Assembly (NCBI GenBank): GCA_025350345.1
Contig: JANXYA010000273.1
Span: 1-9,062 of the forward strand
Source: Gammaproteobacteria bacterium
Lineage (GTDB): Bacteria > Pseudomonadota > Gammaproteobacteria > Steroidobacterales > Steroidobacteraceae
DNA length: 9,062 nt
Reading direction: 5' to 3'
The position numbers and the translations under genes are program-made. Of the stretch, positions 1-6,389 are shown piece by piece. The notes below the pieces were generated by a model. That model ran no database searches, was not told the origin of the DNA, and worked only from the letters and a program-made list of their open reading frames with translations. The stretch's first letter is position 1. Each line of letters starts with the position of its first letter.

Positions 1-1
1 C

Positions 2-1897
2 TTCGCCGCGATGCGCTACACGGAATCGCGCCTGACGCGCTACTCGGACCTGCTGCTCGATGAGCTGGGCGACGGTACGGTCGAGTGGGGCCCGAATTTC
101 GACGGCACGATGGAAGAGCCGCTCCTGCTGCCGGCGCGGCTCCCGAACCTTTTGCTCAACGGCGCCTCCGGCATCGCGGTCGGCATGGCGACCGACATCC
201 CGCCGCACAATCTGCGCGAGATCGCCGCGGCCTGCCTGCACCTGCTGGATGAGCCGGAGGCCACGACCCGCGCGCTGCTGAAGCACGTGCAGGGGCCGGA
301 CCTGCCGACCGGCGCGGAAATCATCTCGAACCGGAGCGAGCTCGTGGACTTCTACACCACCGGGAGCGGGAGCTATCGCGCGCGCGCCGTGTGGGAGCAG
401 GAAAAGGAAAGCGGCCACGTCGTGATCACGCAGCTCCCCTACCAGGTCTCGGGCAGCAAGGTGCAGGAGCAGATTGCGCAGCAGATGCGCGAGAAGAAGC
501 TCCCGATGGTCGAGGACATCCGCGACGAGTCGGACCACGAGAATCCGACCCGGCTGGTGATCGAGCCGCGTTCCAACCGCGTGGATGTCGGGCAGCTGAT
601 GGCGCACCTGTTCGCGACCACGGACCTGGAACGGAGCTATCGCGTCAACCTCAATGTCATCGCGCTCGACGGGCGGCCGCGTGTCTGCGGGCTGAAGGAG
701 CTGCTGGCCGAGTGGCTGGAATTCCGCCGCCGCACCGTGCGGCGGCGCCTGGAGTTCCGGCTCGACAAGGTGACGCGCCGCCTGCACCTGCTGGACGGCA
801 TGCTCATCGCCTACCTCAACCTCGACGAGGTGATCCGCATCATCCGGCGCGAGGAGGAGCCCAAGCCGGTGCTGATGAAGCGCTTCAAGCTCAGCGCCGA
901 GCAGACCGAGGCCATCCTCGAGACCAAGCTCCGCCACCTGGCGAAGCTGGAAGAGATGAAGATCCGCGATGAACAGGAGCAGCTCAGCACCGAGCGCACC
1001 GAGCTCGAGGCCCTGCTCGCGAGCAAGGCCAAGCTCACCAAGCTGATACGCAGCGAGATTGTCTCGGACGCCGCCGAATACGGCGATGAGCGGCGCACCC
1101 GCCTGGTGGAACGCGAGGCCGCGCAGGCGATCGAGGCCACCGACCTGCTCGCCAATGAACCGGTCACCATCGTGCTGTCGACGGGAGGCTGGGTGCGGGC
1201 GGCCAAGGGGCACGAGCTTGATCCGCGCACGCTCACCTACAAGACCGGGGATGCGTTCCAGGCGGCGGCGCGCGGGCGCAGCACTCAGGCGGCGCTGTTC
1301 ATCGACACGACCGGGCGGGCCTACAGCCTCGCCGCCCACAGCCTGCCCTCCGCCCGCGGGGCGGGCGAGCCGCTCTCCGGGCGGCTCGATCCCCCGGATG
1401 GCGCGCGCTTCGCGGGCGTGCTGATCGGCGAGCCGGCGGACCTGTGGCTGCTGGCCACCGACGCGGGATTCGGCTTTACCGTGCGCCTGGCGGAACTGCA
1501 GTCACGGAATCGCGCCGGCAAGTCGGTGATCAACGTGAGCGAAGGGGCCGTGGTGCTGCCGCCGGTACCGGTGCCGCAGCCCGACGCGCTCGTCGCGGCC
1601 CTGAGCAGCGAAGGGCGATTGCTGGTGTTCCCCATCGCCGAAGTGCCGGAACTGCCGCGCGGCAAGGGCAACAAGCTGTTCGGGATTCCCGGCAAGCGGG
1701 CCCAGGCACGCGAGGAGCTGATGAGCGGGGTGGCGGTGCTCGCCCCCGGACAGGCCCTGCGCGTGCATTCAGGGGAGCGGCAGATGACCCTCAGCCCCGC
1801 GGATCTGGAGCACTATCGCGGCGAGCGCGCGCAGCGCGGCGCCGTGTTGCCGCGCGGCTGGCGCACGGTGGAGCGGATCGAAGTCGTGGCGCCCTGA
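2..1897 (+). CDS. parC: DNA topoisomerase IV subunit A, 5' end missing
   Basis: Breakage-reunion subunit of topoisomerase IV, which with ParE unlinks replicated chromosomes. The open frame enters at base 2 and reads FAAMRYTESRLT. The Tyr codon at 17-19 is the catalytic tyrosine (E. coli Tyr120) that forms the covalent DNA link. The quinolone-resistance region and about 115 N-terminal residues lie outside the window; the 631 residues seen fit a family length near 750. Visible in order: the rest of the winged-helix and tower region (LPARLPNLLLNG, GIAVGMATDIPPHNLRE, RDESDHENPTRLVIEPRSNR), a coiled-coil stretch around visible residues 245-355 (EAILETKLRHLAKLEEMKIR), and a C-terminal pinwheel domain from about residue 385 (EPVTIVLSTGGWVRAAKGH, RNRAGKSVINV, GKGNKLFGIPGK). 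The DESDHENPTR run and ParC-like C-terminal blades without an obvious GyrA box indicate ParC rather than GyrA. The ATG at 11 is internal, not the start. Stop TGA at 1895-1897. Confidence 0.97.
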   Translation, partial: FAAMRYTESRLTRYSDLLLDELGDGTVEWGPNFDGTMEEPLLLPARLPNLLLNGASGIAVGMATDIPPHNLREIAAACLHLLDEPEATTRALLKHVQGPDLPTGAEIISNRSELVDFYTTGSGSYRARAVWEQEKESGHVVITQLPYQVSGSKVQEQIAQQMREKKLPMVEDIRDESDHENPTRLVIEPRSNRVDVGQLMAHLFATTDLERSYRVNLNVIALDGRPRVCGLKELLAEWLEFRRRTVRRRLEFRLDKVTRRLHLLDGMLIAYLNLDEVIRIIRREEEPKPVLMKRFKLSAEQTEAILETKLRHLAKLEEMKIRDEQEQLSTERTELEALLASKAKLTKLIRSEIVSDAAEYGDERRTRLVEREAAQAIEATDLLANEPVTIVLSTGGWVRAAKGHELDPRTLTYKTGDAFQAAARGRSTQAALFIDTTGRAYSLAAHSLPSARGAGEPLSGRLDPPDGARFAGVLIGEPADLWLLATDAGFGFTVRLAELQSRNRAGKSVINVSEGAVVLPPVPVPQPDALVAALSSEGRLLVFPIAEVPELPRGKGNKLFGIPGKRAQAREELMSGVAVLAPGQALRVHSGERQMTLSPADLEHYRGERAQRGAVLPRGWRTVERIEVVAP

Positions 1898-1915
1898 GCG
1901 ATTGCGCTGCAGGAT

Positions 1916-1937
1916 ACCTGGAGCTTTCCGGGTCTTT
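1916..1937 (+). terminator. Stem-loop between convergent genes, possible parC terminator
   Basis: Bases 1916-1922 (ACCTGGA) pair with 1927-1933 (TCCGGGT) as a 7-bp stem with one T-G wobble and a 4-base loop GCTT. CTTT follows on the + strand. The stem begins 19 bases after the parC stop and its short T run reaches the stop codon of the convergent lipoprotein gene. The position is right for a terminator, but the T tract is short, so activity is uncertain. On the minus strand no T run follows. Confidence 0.4.
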
Positions 1938-2529
1938 AGGTCTTGGGCAGCGAGAACTTGATCGCCGCAGCGGCGGCTTCCGCCTTGGCCTTCACGCTCC
2001 TGGCAGAGGTGACCGCTTCCTCGACGTTGTTCGCCGCGAATGCGGCCTGGGCCTTGCTCCACAGCGCCGTGGCGTCCGCCATATTGGTCTTGGCGGCCGC
2101 GAGGTCCACTCCCGCCGGCAGGTGCTTGCTCTTCTCGAGCACCGCAACACGCTTACCCACGGCAGCGACCAGCGCTGGGACAGACGCGGCCAGGCCGGTC
2201 CATTCACCGCTCATGGCCTTGACGACCGCGTCCTTCTTGAGCGCGGCATCGCCGAGCAGGTTCTGTGCTTCGGTCAGCAGCGCCGGCGCCCCGGCCAGCA
2301 CCCCAACGTAATCCTTCTTGTCGAAGGCGGCTTTCAGATCGGTGAGCTTGGCCTGCACCGCGGCGAGCTCATCGGGTATGTACTTCGATGCGTCGGGCGA
2401 GGCGCTGGCGACCGCACTGTCGATGCCCGCGATGGCCTGCTGGGCAGGCTCCATCTGGTTCGAGCAGGCGCCGAGCAGCAGGGTGAGGGTGGCCAGGAAT
2501 CCCAGCGCGTGTAGCTTGCGAATGGTCAT
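1936..2529 (-). CDS. Small Ala-rich outer-membrane lipoprotein, function unknown
   Basis: 197 residues. The N-terminus is a lipoprotein signal: positive MTIRK, hydrophobic core LGFLATLTLLLG, lipobox LGAC with the lipidated Cys at residue 22. Ser at +2 (no Asp) predicts sorting to the outer membrane by the Lol rule. The mature part is nearly all helix-forming. Residues 55-92 and 150-190 look like two related helical hairpins (compare KAAFDKKDYVGVLAGA with QAAFAANNVEEAVTSA), a TPR-like or DUF4398-like pattern. No catalytic motif is visible, and the family is not recognised with confidence. The ATG at 2529 is supported by GGGGAG ten bases upstream and by the signal peptide. The gene converges on parC and lies on the same strand as the opp operon but after its terminator, so it is probably a separate unit. 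Confidence 0.85.
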   Translation of the reverse strand: MTIRKLHALGFLATLTLLLGACSNQMEPAQQAIAGIDSAVASASPDASKYIPDELAAVQAKLTDLKAAFDKKDYVGVLAGAPALLTEAQNLLGDAALKKDAVVKAMSGEWTGLAASVPALVAAVGKRVAVLEKSKHLPAGVDLAAAKTNMADATALWSKAQAAFAANNVEEAVTSARSVKAKAEAAAAAIKFSLPKT

Positions 2530-2539
2530 TGCAATATCG

Positions 2540-2545
2540 CTCCCC
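2540..2545 (-). promoter_or_regulatory. Ribosome binding site of the lipoprotein gene
   Basis: GGGGAG on the minus strand, 10 bases before the ATG at 2529. It supports this start. No convincing -35/-10 pair was found in 2546-2636. TATACG at 2561-2556 could be a -10, but nothing like TTGACA lies at the right distance. Confidence 0.55.
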
Positions 2546-2560
2546 GAATAATTGTCGTAT

Positions 2561-2583
2561 AAAAAATGGGCCGACGGCGACCC
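2561..2583 (-). terminator. Intrinsic terminator of the opp operon
   Basis: Read on the minus strand, GGGTC (2583-2579) pairs with GGCCC (2572-2568) around the loop GCCGTC. This gives a 5-bp stem with one T-G wobble, followed by A and six T residues (2567-2561). A second possible hairpin, CGGCG-GGGT-CGCCG, overlaps its 5' side. It lies about 54 bases after the oppF stop in a 107-base intergenic gap (2530-2636). This fits rho-independent termination of the permease operon just before the lipoprotein gene's leader. Confidence 0.65.
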
Positions 2584-2636
2584 CGCCGCGAAACGATGGG
2601 CCGCAATATTAGCGCGTCGCTGCGCCCGGTGCAGGA

Positions 2637-3611
2637 TTACTCGCCGGCGCGGTGACAGGCGACGAGGCTGGCACCGACGGTGCGCAAGCGGGGCACTTCG
2701 CTGGCGCAGCGCGCCACAGCCAACGGGCAGCGGCTGCGGAACACACAGCCGCTGGGAGCATCAAGGGTGGCTGGCGCTTCCACCTGCAGGGTCATGGGGC
2801 GGCGCAAGCCAGTTGGATCGGGGGACGGGTTGGCGGCCAGGAGCGCGCGTGTATAGGGATGTTGCGGCGCGCTAAAGAGCGCCTCGCGTCCGGCGATTTC
2901 CATGACCCGCCCGAGATAGAGCACCAGCACGCGCTCGCACAGGTAGCGGACCGTGGCCAGGTCGTGGGCGATGAACAGCAGCGACAGGCCGAATTCCTCG
3001 CGCATGTCGCGCAGCAGATTGGCCACCTGGGCCTTGATGGACATGTCCAGCGCGGCCACCGGTTCATCGCAGATCAGCAGTTCGGGGCCGAGCATCAGCG
3101 CGCGGGCGATCCCGACCCGCTGTGCCTGGCCGCCCGATAGCTGATGCGGGAAACGCTGCAGCAGTTCGCTCCCCAGGCCGACCCGCGCCAGCATCGCCGT
3201 GACCTGCCCGCGGCGCGCTTCGCCCCCGAGCTCGGGGCGGAATTCGCGCAGCGGCTCGGCCACCAATTCGCCGACACACATGCGCGGATCGAGCGCCCCC
3301 AGTGGATCCTGGAAAATGATCTGCAGGCGTTCGCGTATCGCGCGCAGTGCCTCGCCCTCCACTTGCAGCAGGTCCTGCCCCCGGTAACGGACCGAGCCGG
3401 TGGCGGGTATCAATCGCAGCAGCGCGCGCGCGATGCTGGATTTCCCGCTGCCCGACTCGCCGACCAGCCCGAGGCTCTCGCCACGCTGCACGGTGAAACT
3501 GACGCCGGCGACCGCGCGGAAGGAGTGGGCGCCGAGCAGGTGCGTGCCCAGGCGATACCGCACCGCCAGTTCGCTGACCTCCAGGAGCGTGTCTGTCCCG
3601 GCGAGAGTCAC
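2637..3611 (-). CDS. oppF: Oligopeptide ABC transporter ATP-binding protein OppF
   Basis: 324-residue cytoplasmic ATPase that pairs with OppD to power peptide import through OppBC. Motifs: Walker A GESGSGKS at 51-58, Q-loop Gln101, signature LSGGQAQR from 158, Walker B LLICDE at 178-183 with catalytic Glu183, H-loop His216. The C-terminal oligo_HPY region begins at HPYTRALL (251) and carries Cys289, Cys295, Cys302 and Cys319. LSGGQ plus CDEPVAALDMS are typical of the OppF/DppF branch. The start is GTG at 3611, which overlaps the oppD stop as GTGA (4 bp). GAGG at 3622-3619 lies seven bases upstream and supports it. Last gene of the operon; stop TAA, then the terminator at 2561-2583. Length is normal for the family. 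The exact substrate (oligo- versus dipeptide) cannot be read from the ATPase. Confidence 0.94.
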   Translation of the reverse strand: MTLAGTDTLLEVSELAVRYRLGTHLLGAHSFRAVAGVSFTVQRGESLGLVGESGSGKSSIARALLRLIPATGSVRYRGQDLLQVEGEALRAIRERLQIIFQDPLGALDPRMCVGELVAEPLREFRPELGGEARRGQVTAMLARVGLGSELLQRFPHQLSGGQAQRVGIARALMLGPELLICDEPVAALDMSIKAQVANLLRDMREEFGLSLLFIAHDLATVRYLCERVLVLYLGRVMEIAGREALFSAPQHPYTRALLAANPSPDPTGLRRPMTLQVEAPATLDAPSGCVFRSRCPLAVARCASEVPRLRTVGASLVACHRAGE

Positions 3612-4609
3612 GACCAGGCCTCGCCGATCCGCGCGGCGGGCAGCTCGCAGTGACAGGCCACCTGGTGATCCCCTTGCCGCATACGCAGCGCCGGGCGTTC
3701 GGCGCAGGCGGGATGAACCAGCGGGCAGCGCGGCGCAAAGGCGCAGCCTGCTGGCAACTGTGCCAGGTCCGGTGGCTGCCCGGGGATGGCCGCGAGCCGG
3801 AGCGGGACCGGCAGGTCGAGGCGGGGGAGCGATCGGAGCAGGCCACTGGTGTAGGGATGGAGTGGCGCGGCGTACAGCTCCCCGATCGCACCCTGCTCGA
3901 CTGCGCGACCGGCGTACATCACGGTGAGCCGCGAGGCAAGCGTGGCGAGCGCCCCGAAATCATGGCTGACGAACAGCGTGGCCACGCCGGTGCGCGCACG
4001 GATCGAGCGTAATACCTCCAGCACCTGGGCCTGGATCGTCACATCAAGGGCGGTGGTCGGCTCATCGAGCAGCAGGATCTCCGGCTCGCACATCAGCGCC
4101 ATCGCGATCGTGACACGCTGGCGCATGCCGCCCGAAAGCTCATGCGGATACAGGCGCAGGCGCGCCGCCGGCGCGCTGATCTGCACCAGCTCCAGCAGCT
4201 CAGCGGCGCGCCCGAGCGCGGCACGGCGCGTGAGCTTGAGGTGATGGCGCGCGCCCTCTGCAAGCTGCTCCCCGATGCGCAGATACGGGTTCAGCGCGCT
4301 CTGCGGCTCCTGGAACACCATGGCGATCCGCCGTCCGCGCAGGGCCGCCAGGCGCGCGGGTGCCGCGCCGAGCAATTCCTCGCCGCGATAGCGGATGCTG
4401 CCCGTGACCCGCGCCGCGCTTCCACACAATCCGAGAAGCGCCAATAGGAGTTGCGTCTTACCACATCCCGATTCTCCAATTACCCCGAGGCATTCGTGCT
4501 CATCCAGATCCAGATCGACATCGCTGAGCGCGCGCAGCGGACCTTGAGGGCCCGGGTAGCTCACGCTTAAGGCCCGCACCCTGAGGAGCGATGCGCGTGC
4601 TTCAGTCAT
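3608..4609 (-). CDS. oppD: Oligopeptide ABC transporter ATP-binding protein OppD
   Basis: 333-residue ATPase, partner of OppF. Walker A GESGCGKT at 45-52, Q-loop Gln100, signature LSGGMRQR from 158 (the Met form is usual in OppD/DppD), Walker B ILLLDE at 178-183 with Glu183, H-loop His216, oligo_HPY region from HPYTSGLL (251). Cys289, Cys295, Cys302 and Cys319 occupy the same residue numbers as in OppF. The start is ATG at 4609, giving MTEARASLLRVRALSVSYPG. The frame stays open upstream to 4729, but that part reads through oppC and has no ABC similarity. The start overlaps the oppC stop by 8 bp (ATGACTGA), with no clear Shine-Dalgarno, which suggests translational coupling. The 3' end overlaps the oppF start by 4 bp. 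Confidence 0.94.
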   Translation of the reverse strand: MTEARASLLRVRALSVSYPGPQGPLRALSDVDLDLDEHECLGVIGESGCGKTQLLLALLGLCGSAARVTGSIRYRGEELLGAAPARLAALRGRRIAMVFQEPQSALNPYLRIGEQLAEGARHHLKLTRRAALGRAAELLELVQISAPAARLRLYPHELSGGMRQRVTIAMALMCEPEILLLDEPTTALDVTIQAQVLEVLRSIRARTGVATLFVSHDFGALATLASRLTVMYAGRAVEQGAIGELYAAPLHPYTSGLLRSLPRLDLPVPLRLAAIPGQPPDLAQLPAGCAFAPRCPLVHPACAERPALRMRQGDHQVACHCELPAARIGEAWS

Positions 4610-5465
4610 GGCGGGGATCGAGCGCGTCGCGCAGCGCATCGCCGAGGTAATTGAGGCACAGGATGATCGCGGCCAGGAAGGCCGCCGGGATGAGCAGCAG
4701 GTAGGGATTGGCCTGCATCTCGTTGGCACCGTCGGCGACCAGCGAGCCGAGCGAGGCGAGCGGCGCCTGCACGCCCAGCCCCAGGAAACTCAGCAGCGCC
4801 TCGAACAGGATCACGCTCGGTATCGTCAGCGTGGCGTACACGATGACCAGGCCGAGCAGATTCGGCACCACGTGCCGCCAGATCACCGCCGGCGTGCGCA
4901 CGCCCAGCGCGAGCGCCGCCTCGATGTAGTTCTGCGAGCGGATGGCGAGTGTCTGGCCGCGCACGATGCGCGCGATATCGAGCCAGGAGACCGCGCCGAT
5001 GGCGATGAATACCAGCAGGAAATTGCGGCCGAAGAGCACTTCGAGCACGATCACCAGTGGAATGAACGGCACGGAGTACAGCACATCCACGGTGCGCATC
5101 AGCAGCCCGTCCGTGCGCCCACCGATGTAGCCCGCGGCGGTGCCCCAGGCCACGCCGATCAGGACACTGACCAGGCTCGCGGCGATCCCGATGAGCAGCG
5201 AGATGCGGCAGCCCCACATCACGCGCACCAGCAGGTCGCGCCCCAGGCCATCGGTCCCGAACCACTCACCGCCGCGCAGCGACGGGCGCAGGAAAATGTG
5301 CGTCCAGGAAGGAGCGGCGTAGTCGTAGGGGGAGAGCGCGGGCACCAGCAGGGCGAGTGCCATGATCAGGCCCAGCAGCGCCAGCGCCCAGCGTGCACCG
5401 CGCCGCGCATAAAGGCGCCGCCAGCTGCGGCGCCAGGGCCCATCGTTGCGCTCCGCCGGGCTCAT
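4602..5465 (-). CDS. oppC: Oligopeptide ABC transporter permease OppC
   Basis: 287-residue inner-membrane permease forming the channel with OppB. A hydrophobic segment at about 26-45 follows a basic N-terminus (OppC_N type). Next comes GGEWFGTDGLGRDLLVRVMWG, the periplasmic block typical of DppC/OppC, then about five more membrane segments (roughly 88-112, 128-145, 148-166, 204-225, 254-275). The EAA loop that docks on the ATPases is at 181-201: IEAALALGVRTPAVIWRHVV then PN. The ending LNYLGDALRDALDPR is canonical. The start is ATG at 5465, overlapping the oppB stop as ATGA. The same frame is open to 5912, but the extra 149 codons are an oppB shadow rich in Arg and Ala. Length is normal (E. 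coli OppC about 300). Confidence 0.94.
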   Translation of the reverse strand: MSPAERNDGPWRRSWRRLYARRGARWALALLGLIMALALLVPALSPYDYAAPSWTHIFLRPSLRGGEWFGTDGLGRDLLVRVMWGCRISLLIGIAASLVSVLIGVAWGTAAGYIGGRTDGLLMRTVDVLYSVPFIPLVIVLEVLFGRNFLLVFIAIGAVSWLDIARIVRGQTLAIRSQNYIEAALALGVRTPAVIWRHVVPNLLGLVIVYATLTIPSVILFEALLSFLGLGVQAPLASLGSLVADGANEMQANPYLLLIPAAFLAAIILCLNYLGDALRDALDPRHD

Positions 5466-6388
5466 TGGCGGGCCCGCACGCGCGGGTCGAGCCAGCCGTA
5501 GCACAGGTCGACGAGCACGTTCATCGCGATGATGAGTGCACCGTAGAGCACGGTGATGCCGGTCACCAGCGTGTAGTCGCGATTGAGCGCCCCGGTCACG
5601 AAAAAGCGCCCGATCCCGGGCAGGCCGAAGACCTGCTCGATCACGATCGAACCGGTCAGTACACCGGCGAGCGCGGGCCCGAGGAAGGAGACCAGCGGCA
5701 TCAGCGTCGGGCGCAGTGCGTGGCGCAGCACGATCGTGAGCGAGGGCAGCCCCTTGGCGCGCGCCGCGCGGATGAACGGGCTCGCCAGCGCCTCGATGGC
5801 GGCGGAACGGACGATGCGCGCGATGTAAGCCGTGTACGGCAGCGCCAGCGCCACGGACGGCAGCAGCAGATGCCGCCAGGAACCGCTCACCCAGTCGCCC
5901 GCCGGGAGCCACTGCAGGCGAATCGCAAACACCAGGATCAGCAGTGGCGCGGTGACGAACAGGGGCACGGAAATCCCCAGCATCGCCAGGCCCATGGGCA
6001 GCCGGTCGCGCCAGCCGCCGACGCGCGTGGCGGCGAGCAGTCCGATGCTGCCGCCAAGGAGCAGCGCGATCAGCATGGCGGTGCCGCCGATCGCCACATC
6101 CACCGGCAGCCCCTGGGCGATCAGTTCGTTCACGGAGGTATTGCGGTACTGGAAGGAGGGACCGAGGTCCCCGTGCGCCAGGTCGCCCAGGTAGCGCAGG
6201 TACTGGCGCCAGAGCGGTTCGTCGAGGTGAAAGCGGGCCTCGATGCTGTGCTGGATCTGCGGTACCAGCACCCGCTCGGAATCAAACGGCCCGCCGGGCG
6301 TCAGGTGCAGCAGCACGAACGCCAGGGTGGCGATGACCAGCAGCGTGGGCACGGCGCTGAGCGCCCGACGCAGGAGGAAGCGCAGCAT
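5462..6388 (-). CDS. oppB: Oligopeptide ABC transporter permease OppB
   Basis: 308-residue inner-membrane permease, partner of OppC. Starts MLRFLLRRALSAVPTLLVIA, the usual OppB/DppB N-terminal membrane helix, followed by LHLTPGGPF. Six membrane segments are expected near 10-30, 98-120, 133-157, 172-193, 228-252 and 274-296. The EAA loop lies at 205-231 (FIRAARAKGLPSLTIVLRHA then LRPTLMP), and the OppB signature EQVFGLPGIGRFF at 251-263. The C-terminus is YGWLDPRVRARQ. The ATG at 6388 lies one base after the oppA stop (TAG, 6392-6390), with GGGG eight bases upstream. An in-frame upstream extension to 6523 is oppA antisense-free overlap in another frame and is not coding. The 3' end overlaps oppC by 4 bp. 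Confidence 0.94.
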   Translation of the reverse strand: MLRFLLRRALSAVPTLLVIATLAFVLLHLTPGGPFDSERVLVPQIQHSIEARFHLDEPLWRQYLRYLGDLAHGDLGPSFQYRNTSVNELIAQGLPVDVAIGGTAMLIALLLGGSIGLLAATRVGGWRDRLPMGLAMLGISVPLFVTAPLLILVFAIRLQWLPAGDWVSGSWRHLLLPSVALALPYTAYIARIVRSAAIEALASPFIRAARAKGLPSLTIVLRHALRPTLMPLVSFLGPALAGVLTGSIVIEQVFGLPGIGRFFVTGALNRDYTLVTGITVLYGALIIAMNVLVDLCYGWLDPRVRARQ

Positions 6389-6389
6389 G

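Noticed and set aside
1..1200. GyrA as the identity of the first gene
   Set aside because: The sequence blocks and C-terminal domain match ParC more closely, including DESDHENPTR with LVIEPRSNR and the ending of the pinwheel, and no clear GyrA box is visible.
1444..2514. 356-codon + strand frame spanning the parC 3' end and the lipoprotein gene
   Set aside because: Runs in another frame through parC, whose product is certain, then antisense to the lipoprotein. Arg/Gly-rich shadow composition.
2566..2603. Direct repeat ATGGGCCG at 2566-2573 and 2596-2603
   Set aside because: Only 8 bp in GC-rich DNA, and one copy is explained by the terminator stem. Not enough to call an operator.
4610..4729. 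Upstream extension of the oppD frame
   Set aside because: Reads through oppC in another frame. ABC similarity begins only after the ATG at 4609.
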